From assembly GCF_910592395.1 (NCBI RefSeq), contig NC_088325.1, positions 13,456,109 through 13,520,108 of the forward strand: a stretch of 64,000 nt of DNA. The letters are read 5' to 3'. The notes under the pieces are model-generated. The model saw nothing but the letters and a program-made list of their open reading frames with translations. It did not search any database and had not been told where the DNA came from. The translations under genes and the position numbers were made by a program. Positions 35,033-46,817 of this stretch are shown piece by piece (within the stretch, counting starts at the first letter, position 1; every line of letters starts with the position of its first letter). The stretch comes from Lineus longissimus (Eukaryota; Nemertea; Pilidiophora; Heteronemertea; Lineidae).

Positions 35033-38000
35033 ACGACGGACGCCACGGTATGGGATAAGCTCACCTCTGCTAAGAGGTGAGCTAAAAAAAGAACTGCAGA
35101 GAAACACACAGTCTTTAAAGTGCAAATAGACAGAATTTTACAGTTGTCATTTCGTTTGAGCTTTAATATTTATTCACTCAGGGGCTGTATCATTTTACTG
35201 GTATGCGGAGTGGACCAAGAACAATTGACTTGTGTGTGATACGCATAATGAAACCCTTATGTGGAGCTAGGTCTCTAACTCACAGCTTCGCCATTGCAAG
35301 CTTATGAGCAATAAGGTGTCAGAGTTCCTTACCAACGACGAATGCCCAACAGACTCCTGTCCCGCGAAATCATCTGCGACCTGATCATCCTGACACAGTT
35401 TCAGGAAAACACCCTCCAATGTCTGAAATGAGTGTTAAAAACTGTATTGAGGATGTTTTTTAAATATAACTGATATTTCCAATGGCAGAGAATTGCACAA
35501 TTTGGTTGGTTGCACAATAATGGAACAAGGATGATGTCTTACCTCTAGTCTATGCCTGTCCAGCAATTGTTCCGGCGGTGCTTCCGCTAACAAGCGACCA
35601 TTCCTCATCAAACCAACCATATCAGCTTGCCGCGCCTCCTCGATGTAGTGTGTCGTGATGATGATCGTCACATCGCCTGTCTGCGAAATGTCAATCAGGT
35701 GATTCCATATCCTCTGCCGCAGGAGTGGGTCCACACCGACTGTTGGTTCGTCAAGGATGATGAGCTTGGGCTCTTGTAAAAGTGCAATAGCGAATGATAC
35801 TCTTCGCCTTTGCCCGCCGCTGAAATGAAAGTACAGGCTTAAAAAGGAACTTTTTAAGATGACTTTTGGCATGAGATTTCATGCTATTTTTCAGTTGATC
35901 ATTTCAGGACAATGCGGGAAGTCGATTTCTGTATGAACCAGCGTTGCTCTCAAGGTGTTAAATTTCCTGCATGGATCTTTGGAACAACATGTAAAACCAA
36001 GGTTCCTTGTATCTGGTGTCTATGCCAGGGCAGGCAAAAGACCCCACAAATTGAGAAACATGAGTAGCTTGTGTGGACTCTACCTCTGACCATAGACCAA
36101 GTCACTAGGCCAATAAACCCAATTGGTGCCCTATAACGGCAGATAAAATTGCTCATCCCGCCTTGGAGGAACATTCCCAAAAGAATAATGCTTCAAATTG
36201 CAGAGTGAACTCTGAAGAAGAAGAAGAATCCTTTGATCTCAAAACATCCTGAGCTATCAAACTTTATTCATGAGTAAATATCTTGTTGAAAGAAGCTGAA
36301 TGCTCACCTCATGTCCTGAACTTTCCTCGAAGATTCTGGTAACTTTAGAAAGTTGATGAGGAACTCAATTCTCTGCTTTACTTTGGTACTAGGCATGCCA
36401 CAGAGCCGACCAAAGTAATGTAGGGTCTCACTGATGGTAAATTCATTGTACAATGCAATCTCCTGAAATACAAGGGAAAATCCGATTGAAATGGAGGTGG
36501 TGGAATGGTCAAGTGGTGAAGGGGTTAGAACCATGATCTGAACACTGCTTGTAATCTTCAGCTTGGAACTTCAATACACTTAGTTGTCTAGCCATATCAA
36601 CGAGCAAGATTATGAAAGAAACAGGGACAAAAAAGGTCCAAAACATGAAGTAAAATGTGTAATTCATTATCGAAATGTCTGCTAAAACAACAACCGAAGA
36701 TGAATTTTGAAGTCTAGATGGTGCATCACTGCCTCTACAGAGCAAGCTGATCATAGCGCCTGCAGGCCATATTAGTACACACAACTCTATAGAGTGAACA
36801 CAGAAGACACATGACTCTACAGGGTGAACTCAGAGGAGATATAACTCTAGAGTGAACACAGAGGACACATGACTCTACAGGGTGAACTCAAGAGGAGATA
36901 TAACTCTAGGGTGAACTCAAGAGGAGATATAACTCTAGAGTGAACACAGATGAAACACATGACTCTATAGGGTGAACTCAAGAGGAGACATAACTCTGGA
37001 GTGAACACAGATGACACATGACTCTACAGGGTGAACTCAGAGGAGGCATAACTCTAGGGTGAACTCAAGAGGAGATATAACTCTAGAGTGAACACAGATG
37101 ACACATGACTCTATAGGGTGAACTCAAGAGGAGACATAACTCTGGAGTGAACACAGATGACACATGACTCTACAGGGTGAACTCAGAGGAGGCATAACTC
37201 TAGGGTGAACTCAAGAGGAGATATAACTCTAGGGTGAACACAGATGACACATGACTCTATAGGGTGAACTCAAGAGGATACATAACTCTGGAGTGAACAC
37301 AGATGACACATGACTCTACAGGGTGAACTCAGAGGAGGCATAACTCTAGAGTGAACACAGATGACACATGACTCTACAGGGTGAACTCAAGAGGAGATAT
37401 AACTCTAGGGTGAACTCAAGAGGAGATATAACTCTAGAGTGAACACAGATGACACATGACTCTATAGGGTCATCACAGAGACATAACTCTAGAGTGAACA
37501 CAGAGGACACATGACTCTACAGGGTGAACTCAAGAGGAGATATAACTCTATAGATGGAACTCAGAGGAACATGACTCTATAAAGTGAACTCGGGGGACAC
37601 ATAACTGTCTTGAGTTAACTCAGTAGAAGATATGAGAAGAGAAGTCAACAAACCTGAGGCATGTATCCCACAAGGTTCCCAGGGATTCCGTGTCCTCTTG
37701 CCCCGGGTTTCTTTCCAAGCGAAACAACCAAGCCATGATCAACCTGCAGCCTTCCAACAGCACATCGTAGAAGTGTCGTCTTTCCACAACCGCTGGGGCC
37801 AAGCAAACCATAACTGAAAGATAGCAAGGTCAAGATTTACATGTAGATATTGGTGAGGTGGGACATTGAAAATGATAACGGGTAATAGCTGTATGGGACC
37901 TGCTCAGTCATAAGTAGTCGCTTGCGGCAGTGGGAGAAAAGAGGAAAGTGAAAAAAATCCTCATTTGATGTTACTTACATTGAACCCCTTGGAACTGCTA

Positions 38001-38103
38001 AGTCGATATTTTGTAGTGCAAATTGTTTGTTTTGCCCTGTGCCATAACTCTTCCAGACATCACAAAATCGCACCGCAGGAGGACGCTGAGCTATATTCTC
38101 CAT
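29840..38103 (-). CDS. ABCH-type ABC half-transporter (annotated in some genomes as ABCG20/23-like)
   Basis: Fifteen exons join in phase to 707 aa: 37979-38103, 37654-37813, 36308-36462, 35543-35819, 35333-35422, 33820-33925, 33395-33503, 32740-32905, 32213-32319, 31982-32055, 31398-31584, 30992-31184, 30612-30771, 30247-30351, 29840-29949. The nucleotide-binding domain comes first: Walker A GLLGPSGCGKTT (exon 2), Q-loop at the end of exon 2 (YMPQ), EIALYNEFTISETLHYFGRL, signature MSGGQRRRVS, Walker B LIILDEPTVGVDP, and H-loop TTHYIEEA. The ABC2-type membrane part follows: a first span FLLPSLQIVLFCLCIGR, a large loop with sequons, four or five clustered spans, and the GIIWPIEAMPKALQYIS and LPMTYPAEAMRY block, ending ILKIKGM. 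NBD-first order with a small membrane domain fits the ABCH subfamily, known in arthropods, echinoderms and some fish but missing from mammals. It would work as a dimer. The substrate is unknown; insect members export cuticular lipid. Confidence 0.93.
32927..33384 (+). repeat. 229-bp tandem duplication in a transporter intron
   Basis: The block from TGTTAAAAAAAACATGGG through GCTTCTAAAACAGG occurs twice, 229 bp apart, with few differences. It lies between exons 7 and 8 of the ABC transporter. Confidence 0.85.
33945..35085. mobile_element. Unclassified element ending in a (GAC)n tract and AGCTCACC
   Basis: Contains at least three diverged units of about 300 bp, each with TTTGACCTCTGTGACCTTGA, AAGGTCAAAT, TTGGTGGCAATCGGGCAAG and GCCCCCTGGTGG. 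It ends in GACGACGACG repeats, GACGCCACGGTATGGG, then AGCTCACCTCTGCTAAGAGG as a small hairpin. Shorter relatives lie at about 45828-46105 and 42170-42480. It is in the intron between exons 5 and 6 of the transporter. No open frame of note. Confidence 0.55.
36780..37620 (+). repeat. 30-bp/60-bp minisatellite in transporter intron 2
   Basis: Two 30-bp variants alternate: one with GTGAACACAGATGACACATG and one with GTGAACTCAAGAGGAGATAT, joined by AACTCTAGAG or ACTCTACAGG. Pairs form an approximately 60-bp higher-order unit, about 14 in number, with local doublings. It lies between the exons coding Walker A and the rest of the NBD. Confidence 0.9.
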
Positions 38104-40120
38104 GCTCTATTTCTTTGATTTTGGAAAGTTTGGTCACCTCATTTGGAAAATCTAGAAATAAATGACTGAAAAATCAACATAAAGAATACAGATGTCAATA
38201 TCGTGAACTTGATGGACTCGTCAAACATGTGACAGACCAGACTGGTGATGCGACGAGCAGTCATGTCGCACGGCCAACATCATCATCCACATCCTGAAAA
38301 CAAGGCCAACTCCTTCAAAGGTCAAGGACGGTCAGTTGGCACGACAAAAGTAAACGAATATGGCAATATGGCAGAAGCGAGAAGGAAAAGAAAAGATACA
38401 TGTACATACAACAATACAAGACATACCACTTGACTTGGTGTCTTACATATCAAGCCGATGTCATAGGTTCATTAGTCATTATTACCGGCATTGCGTGACC
38501 CTATTGGAATAAATAGGCCATTTTCCAGATACGCCGGTTCCACCTAGGGACTAGGTCGGACCAACAAATCATCTTTACAATAGCTCTTCACGGTCAATGA
38601 TGCCAGACAATGCCTTGGGGCAAAGGGTCTATTATTGGATTTTTGCCCCAGATATGGTGGTAATGGACTATGGTCTATGGAGTCCACTATAGTTACTGTG
38701 GCAGTCTGTGCTATATAGCTGTCCATGTATTTCTGGCACTATGTCTAAGACTACACTACGCTAGCTATAGGCCTACCCCTATCTGCTATGGCTAAGGTAT
38801 CTTTTACTTACGAAACACAGCATTTTTATTCCCAAGCGGCAATGGCAAGGAGAGCAATGACAACTGTCAAAAGAAGCAGGAAATAACAGAGAACAAGGCC
38901 TAGGGCCTACACCTTATTTTACCAAAATTTCAACAACTGCCCATGTGTACTGAAACAGACCAAAAACATACATAATCACATCAATGATAGCTTCTTCTGG
39001 TCTGACTTGGGACCTCCATCAACATTGAGAACTTTGACAGGTAAACTTGTCGAATTGATTTTGTTAGTTATCAGTGGTGTCAGCGTCGAGCATGTCGAGT
39101 GACATGAATGAAACAACGTGTACAAAATGTGCGAAGAAGTAAACAGCGTCAATATTTTCCACATTTGCCGGGACTACTAGTCATTGTCACTAAAAGGTGG
39201 CAGCATAGACACTTGACCTGCAACGTACCTGACACGTAAGTGGAGTCAAACCATGAGAGTGATGCCGAGAGAATTTGCACTGCATATAATATATAAGGGT
39301 CGTGGTATGTAAGTAAGTTTGGATATAGATAAGCTGTGGTCTAACGGTCTTTGGGTTTCATGGAATAACTCCTAAAAGGAGGGGGGGGGGGGATTTCCAC
39401 TCAAAACTGATGAATTTTTAATTTTAAGTAATCGCGTGATTCCACTTTTTTAGATCAGATGGCGCCAGCCATTGATGAGGAGACTCACGAAACATTAATG
39501 AGGAGATGACTCACGAAACTCTACACACAGGGTGGCCCAGAAAGGTTTTCCCTTGCACAATAGACTTCTATTGTGCATCAATTGTGTGAGAGGGAAAATA
39601 ATTCTGGGCCACCCTGTAGTACATGGACTTGTCACCCCTGTTCAAGACATCGGAGCAAAAGTGAAAAATGAGGACATTTCTGTGTTCCAACGCAACGGGC
39701 CTGTGTATTTTACCGTCGCTCTATATCAATTGTGCATCTGGGTCAGGTCAGCATCGCTGGATAACCGTTACTCATTGAACACGTGGTCTTCGCTTTTTGA
39801 TGGCTTTCAGTGAGTGTCTCGTGCGACAACCACGAGTGAGTGTAATGTTAGTGTTGTCGCGACATAGGACGCGTGGGAAAGGAAGGGAATGCAGTAGACT
39901 ACCGATTAAGTAACATCCCTTCCGACGGCCGATCAGGGGGAGTTATCGGCGGTGAATGATGAATATACGCACAACGACGGTGGATCGGCAGGGTTTCCCT
40001 TTTGTCCAACGACTGCTTTTAGAAGTACATGTATGACATAACAGAGAGGCTGATGGTGCTTTGTAACAAAAGACACAAGACTGAATTTCTAAGTGTAAAA
40101 GGTATGGAAATTTATTATGA
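38104..40120. other. 5' flank of the ABC transporter, no other gene seen
   Basis: Probably includes the transporter promoter and 5' UTR. A G-run lies at 39379-39391 and a small inverted-repeat element at 39526-39617. No coding exon recognised. Confidence 0.4.
39526..39617. mobile_element. 92-bp mini-element with CAGGGTGGCCCAGAA termini
   Basis: CAGGGTGGCCCAGAAAGG at the left end is mirrored by TTCTGGGCCACCCTG at the right, with a further internal stem (GGGAAAA, CACAATAGACTTCTATTGTG). Ends of the CAGGGTG type are common on mariner-like elements. A lone similar end (CAGGGTGTTCCAAAAAA) is at 51165. Confidence 0.65.
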
Positions 40121-40123
40121 ACG

Positions 40124-40530
40124 GTAGACACTGGTGTTGTCCCTGGTGTATGTGAGGTTGTCTCTTTGGCCAGGGGGTGACTGTCTTCAAAAGTGCATAG
40201 AGACAGCAGCACTTCCATTGCAGACACTGGTGTTGTCCCCAGTGTATGTGAGGTTGTCTCTTGGCCAGGGGGTGACTGTCTTCAAGAGTACCTTGAGACA
40301 CCATCCTATACAGGTGCTGATGTTGTCCCCACTGCATGTGAGGTTGTTTCTATTGCAAGGTGGTACATGTCTTCAAGAGAGCATGGAGACAGCATCCATT
40401 ACAGGCACAGGCGTTGTGCCCAGTGGATGTGAGGTTGTTTCTACATGCTGAGTTTGTGACATTCTTCAAGAGCATGCATTGAGTCAGGGGTCTTTCCATT
40501 TGCAGAAGACCGTGTCGTTGTTCCCAGTGC
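40124..40530 (+). repeat. About 91-bp degenerate tandem repeat, 5 copies
   Basis: TGGTGTTGTCCCCAGTGTATG, or a variant, recurs at about 40124, 40222, 40312, 40403 and 40503, with TGTGAGGTTGT and CTGTCTTCAAGAG in each unit. No continuous frame on either strand. Confidence 0.7.
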
Positions 40531-40624
40531 AGGCAACGTAGTCTCTGCATGGACAGGTTGTGACTGTCTTCATGGCTGCATTGACAAGGGGGGGTACTTA
40601 ATGTGGTCATGGGGGGGGGGGGGG

Positions 40625-40965
40625 GTGTGGATTTGTACTGGTGATAAACCATTCAATGGGGACTCAATTTAATTGGTCATCTGGCTGAGGGATGTGGATT
40701 CATGCTGGTGATAAACCATTCAATGGGAACTCAAGTTAATATGGTTCATCTGAGGGATGTGGATTCATACTGGTGATGAACCATTCAATGGGAACTCAAG
40801 TTGATATGGTCATCTGAGGGATGTGGATTCATACTGGTGATGAACCATTCAATGGGAACTCAAGTTAATATGGTCATCTGAGGGATGTGGATTCATACTG
40901 GTGATGAAACATTCAATGGGAACTCAAGTTAATATGGTCATTTGAGGGATGGATTCATGCTAGAG
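40625..40965 (+). repeat. 64-bp tandem repeat that looks like zinc-finger linker debris
   Basis: About five copies, 64 bp apart, of GGATGTGGATTCATACTGGT then GATGAACCATTCAATGGG. Read in one frame this is IHTGDEPFNG, close to the C2H2 linker HTGEKPF. The period does not match a full 84-bp finger and stops interrupt every unit, so it does not code. A G-run precedes it at 40609-40625. Confidence 0.65.
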
Positions 40966-43900
40966 TTAAACTATTCAATGTGAACTCTGGTTTATCTCCA
41001 ATATTAATTTGAAATTTGACTTAAATAAATCACATATTGTCGCTCATTTCTGTCTCCTTTTTAAGAGACCATTGATTTTATCCCTGACCGGATATCATTT
41101 TGCATTACCGCCCCCCCCCCCCAAAAATGTTCATAAATTTCTCATAGTCATAATTTTACCCCCAATCAAGAAAATCAAGTAAAAAGTCTGCAAACATGGA
41201 TATATTCCAATTTTGTTTGGATTTGCTGTTCTAAATTGTTAATCCAAGATATTAATCCCCAAAAGAATCTTTATGGAATAAAAGTTGTATCTTGTTGAAA
41301 ACAAACAAATCAAATTCAAATCAACCACATTATCACTTGTAACATTACAGACTGTTAATCGAGTAGTACTGCTGTGCTTGTTTTTGACTGAATTCTTTCA
41401 AAAAGAAATTTGGCCATGAAAAGTGTGAATGAATGGCTAGTATCATACAGGTTTGCACCATTTTTCATCTTTGGTTTTTATTCCAATAAACTGTTTTAGG
41501 AAAAAAACAATTATGAAAAAATATTCAACATTACAACTCGCAACACTTTTGATTAACACCACATACTATTTCCAAGTCAGTCCCACCCAAATCAAACTGG
41601 TCATTTATTTATTCCTTGTGAACAATCACATTAACAACTTGGATTAGCTTTGGCCATCTGATACCTTTGTTTGATTGTTTGGAGTGACAATAGACATTGC
41701 CAACCTTGAAAGAATGTGTGGGAGTGTTACATAAAACTACTACCTGTCACATTTTAAGCCTTCCAATGCTTGCTTTGGCTTTGAGTATGTAGTGCAGGCT
41801 GAACATCCATTCCAGCCAGGAGCACATGGTTTTGCTCGAATTTTGACTTATTTCAACATCTGAAATAGCAAAATTACTTGTGTTTGGCACAAATCTTCTT
41901 CAAGGTGGGTGTCTAACTGAATCTTGACGTTATTCATGTTTGATTTTTGTAGCCCTAATGGATTTTTGAAGAGGCCAACTTGTCTTTGTATGTTCCCCTT
42001 GTATTTTTGGTTAAAATTTACAATCCCCGATCGGAAATGACGTAGTTTGATCTCATTCAACTATAAATCCATTGAACAGTGGTGCTTCGTTAGTCAACCG
42101 ATGACCTTTTTTTTGGGGTGTGATCGGGGATTGTAAACTCGTTCCAAAACAATATATACCACCAGCTGGTGAAATAATGAAATTTGAACCCTGTGACCTT
42201 GAAAGACCAGGTGAATTCAACAACCCCGATCATAATATCTGATCACCCCTTATCGGACACACCCACAATAATAATTTCATCACTATATATAGCTACAACC
42301 ATTGGCTTCAAGATGGCTGCCTGAACCCAAGAATAAGTCATGTAAAAATCCTTGAAATGAAAAATCAAGTTCACAAAATTTTAGTCAAATTCAGTCCCGT
42401 CCCACAGGACAGATGGATCGAGGGACTAACGGACAGACACCACTCGAATAGCTATTCTACTACAGGTCACCTGAGCTAAAAATGAAAAAATGCTCTTAAA
42501 CTTAAGGAATTTGGAACTATGCATTTGTGCCAATTTATCATTACAGATGACGCATATCTTGTCCGCAATTGCAACAAAAGATTCTCGCTGGTACGGTTTG
42601 CAAGGTGAAGGGTTACAGGTATGTATAGAGTCTGACTTTCCGATTGGTTGAAAGGTGCCTGAACTGTCAAATGACAAAAGATATAAGAATTGCCTGCTTG
42701 GCGCAAAAGAACGGGAGATTACTATTGGATCACTAAATCAGGAGGCCATATTTGAAGCAATGATGCCATCTCTGGGCTGATCACGGGTTTTGAGAAATGA
42801 ACTTAAGCTCACATAATGTTTACTTAAGTACAAGGCCGCAGTTGTTTTTCTGATGGTCCCATTAGATTAGACATACAAACTACTGGCCATTCTTACGACA
42901 GTCATATTCACTTTTGTGTCTTAATCCTAAACCTAACCCAGACCCTATAACCCTTCCTCCTGGCACTCACCCAAACCCTAACCCTTCCCCAACACAAATC
43001 TCAACTCCCTAATGCCCAAAATTGCATAAATCCTTGTTATAACTAGTCGTAAGAATGGCAACTTTGTATGAAATAAAAGGAACCAAGTCCATCAATTCCA
43101 TGAAAGAAACTTAACCATGACTAAAAATGATGTATTTCAACATCATATTTAGGCAGTAATTTCATGACTATCACTAAAACCCTTGAATTGCTGTAATAGT
43201 GCATTATGTATTTGTTACAATTTATCAATTTATTTTACAGATGCCACAAACCTTGTCCTCAATTGCAACCAAAGATTTTTTGGATGAACCGCCATGATGA
43301 TCGGATGAAGGGTATGCATCAACTCACAACTTGCCCAAATTGTTGATTGAGTTGCCACTGTCAAATTTTTGTAACGGTTATTAGAATAAAATAGTAAAAC
43401 AATGCTATTGAAGGCCTCAAGTGAGAAGTCAGTCCCCAAATGTGTCACTCTCAGTTACAGAAATCTTTCATCTAGCTAAAGAATAAACTGACAATGCCAA
43501 TGGTAGATTTGCCTACATTCAGTACTTCAGTTTCAATTTAGCAATATCACGTGGTGAAAACTGATAGAAGCCATGCACTGAGAGTTGAATATTGTAAGGA
43601 TGACCAGTGAATAAGCAATTAGTCAATAAGCAAGTCAAACACTTTATCCCAATTGTCAGGACCTTTTCATGTGCACTTTCCTGAGAGATCAAGGATTCAA
43701 AACCATCTTGTCTATATTTTGCCATTTTTTATCCCAAGAATATTTTTTAGTAAAATGCACGAAAATGTACACCAAGTTTTGAACATGTTATATAGATTGA
43801 CAGTGACGCCTCAATCAACAATTCATGCGAGTGGATGTTCAAAAGTCGTAACCACTGTATATGATGTGTGTGTGTGTATGTGTGTGAGACGGGGATAGGA

Positions 43901-44670
43901 AAAGGGTGCGGGAGGTCATGTGGGGGGGGGGGGGGACTATGGTGACCGTTGTGAGAGTTGGAAGTGTGTCTGATCACTGATTTGCTCATTTTGTAGCTAT
44001 TGTTGTTATTCTAGTTGTTAGAGTAGTTATCGTAGTTATCTAGCTATCGTAGTCTAGCTATTATAGTTGTTATTCTTTTGGTTCCTGCTTATCATCTATT
44101 TTAACCTATTCAGCTTTCAGTTGTCCAGGCCAGGCCAGGTGACCAATGACGATGATAGATCGGGTTCGATTCAAGCTATATACGCTTGGTGTATTTGGTT
44201 ATCGTGACTGGCGACTTGAGTCTATCTCATCTCATTTCCAAAGCGCGGTGGCTGGGTCCCAGGTATGCTTGCCACTTTGTTCTGCGGTCCTCATCTAAGT
44301 TTCGACGGTGATGATATGGACTTAGGTTCAGGGTACGTGTTCCCCTTGAGTCATTGTGGTTGATTGATGGGGGCAATAAGAGTTGCGTGTCGCTAGTCAT
44401 TCAATTGGTCCCCTTGTTTTAGAGTGTTGGCGGGATAAGTCTTACGACTGTTAACAATAGTAAGCAATAGCTGGCCAGCGATCCCCTACCTGATCTCGAG
44501 GGGGATGGAATGACTGGGGTTGAGACCTGTTGTTAGCCTGCGGAATTTCGTCGGACGAAATGTCAGGCGTGTCCGTGTGGTACTTGTGCTAAACCAGTTT
44601 AGTGCTATTGACGAAGACATTGGGCTCTTTGGATAACAACAGTGTTCTTGACCTCCTTGTGCTCCACAAA
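40966..44670. other. Non-coding, AT-rich, several low-complexity tracts
   Basis: No gene seen. C-run near 41110, telomere-like CCTAACCC/CCCTAACCC words at 42931-42985, TG repeat at 43866-43887, G-run at 43921-43934. Two exon-like segments, 42546-42606 and 43241-43311, resemble each other (CTTGTCC-CAATTGCAAC-AAAGATT) and both follow an acceptor-like ACAG, but neither keeps a long frame. Confidence 0.35.
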
Positions 44671-44689
44671 GCTTATATATACCCGCTGA

Positions 44690-46817
44690 AATCGACAAGA
44701 CGGCGATGAAGAAGGAGAGCCGGCCTCCAACTCGTCAGCCGAGAAGACACTGGATGGACCCGAAGAAGATGTTGCTGCCAATGTTGGAGCCATAAAGGGT
44801 AAGCATTACTTAGTCCTCAGTTACATCTGCATTAAAAGAAACATTACACAGATGTTAAAATAACTCATCTTCATCCACGAAAGGCACGTTACTACAATAC
44901 GCGGCAAGAGTTGCACTTTTCAAATCGAATAACATACGCATTAGGCCAAGTGTGGTGCAGCCATTTCGAACGTGTAGCCAATTTGTATTCCGGAGAGTGC
45001 TCTCTGGAAAACGTTTTAAATCGGATTCAGTGTGATCGCAGCATGCAGTAGAAACACACAGAAATTAGATAAACCCCTCAACAAAAAATATGATTCTTTT
45101 TAGGCAGCCCGAGGCAACATTGTACAAGGGCCACAAGGACAAGGGACACAAGGACAAGGGACACATAAGACTATGCTGCAGTCTACAGGGTGAGCATCAC
45201 TTAGTCCTGGTTGATATTATATCTACTCATGAAACAGACTTCATAACTGTCCAACCAGCAGATAAGGAGAGAAAAAAAATCATTTTTCGTGTCTCCGAAC
45301 CCACACCCTGGTGGCCAAGTCATGAACTTTTATCCCTGAGTGAGACCACCTGAACGGTGCTGTGAAGTAACAGCAAAATGGGCAACTTGACCTCAATGAT
45401 CTTGATTAGTTGGACAAATCATTAGTTACATTTCATGTAAGGTTATTAGTGATATCAGACATAAGCATGGATATAAAAATCCAAGGCAATTTCAAAGAAA
45501 AATAATAAAAAAAGAAGTAGAACTTGGAAGGGTGTCATTGAAATTAATGTCAACTTATACTTAGGAATCATCCCAAATAGACTGAAGCCAAAAGAAATTT
45601 TTTCTTTCCTGTGAACCCTACCCCCATATTATGACTAAAAGCTGAAGACTCTGTCTTCAACAAATGAAATTGGCCAGGAATCATGAAGATTATGCCTGCC
45701 AAAGAGTGTGGCTGATCAGCATTTTCTACAAGAAAATTACATCAACCAAGACACTCTTCACTCCACTTGATCCAGAAAAAGGCCCGTGAGCATCTTTCCA
45801 GCAGTCCCACTTTATAAAATGAAATGGCCACGGCCATTGTGCTCACCTGTCGACATGGAACAAGAATGGACTTGGACATGATGGGTGCTTTTGACTTCAT
45901 TGATGATTTTTTTAACTCTGCCCCCTGGCGGCCACATTTGTAATCAAATCTGGACTGTAGTTGGTCGTTTGGGTCGGAATTGCCATGAGGCATCTTTGTA
46001 CAAGTTTAGAATGATCTAGGTCACATCGTAAGAAATGTCAAAAGTTAACGACGGACGACGACGATCGAAGATTGGACGCCACGGTATCATGTATAGCTCC
46101 CCTGAAACCAGACACTTGAAGTGACCACAATATCCCACCCAAATGAAAAGAAAAAAAACCTTTGGTTTCAATCTATTAATTTTGAGATAGGTCCTTGAAT
46201 GTAATTTTTCCTGTTATCTGCAGATCGAGATGATGGCTGTCGAGAAGATCCAACCACTTTACCAAGATCTACAATTCGTGCTATGGTAGATGTGACCCTC
46301 AAAGATTTTGGATGACGAAGGAATCCAACGCATATATGGTAATTATGAACAGATGACAAGGTAGCAAGCATATGGGTCCGAACACAACATGGGCTGCAGA
46401 TTTCGTTTCTTTACCGGAGTAAAGTAGAGTCGTAAAATGTTGGATAAACTGCACAAGCAACATCAGTTTGGAATTGAATTGCAAATTAAGTGTCAAGAAG
46501 TATAGCATTGTGGTCGTCGGTATTAAGGCTTTTAGAAAATTACTACAAGAACACATTATTTTCTTAAATAACATTCAACCCCTTCCAGAAACTAGTGATG
46601 AACCTTAAATTTTGCTTTCCAGTCGCTCACAGACACGGGCAGACGACTGAGAGTCGAGTGGATTCAGTGGATCGAATGGTTACGCTCAGGGATATCCATG
46701 CGCAGGAGTGACGAACCACAGTTCAGGAAACGATGCCTTGACAGACCAATTCAAGGAGAACCTTCGCTAAGATCAGGAAGGGAACGTGTTTGCTGTGTGG
46801 ATGGATTGAACACTTAA
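44690..46817 (+). CDS. Doubtful small gene, three exons in phase, no homology recognised
   Basis: Open exon up to the donor at 44798 (acidic: DGDEEGEPASNSSAEKTLDG), exon 46224-46285 (RDDGCREDPTTLPRSTIRAM), and last exon 46623-46817 (SLTDTGRRLRVEWIQWIEWL then a basic, cysteine-containing tail and stop). Acceptor and donor words are present and phases agree across about 360 coding bases. No initiator ATG lies in frame in the first exon, so an upstream exon would be needed. A TATATATA box at 44673 would instead put a start just before this exon. A further exon-like block at 45110-45190 breaks the frame. It may be a real fast-evolving gene, a non-coding RNA or chance. Confidence 0.25.

Noticed and set aside
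42931-42985. Telomere-like CCCTAACCC words
   Set aside because: Only a few irregular words, not a continuous array; weak interstitial similarity at most.
44155-44185. tRNA B-box-like GGTTCGATTC
   Set aside because: No A box or cloverleaf stems in the preceding 70 bases.
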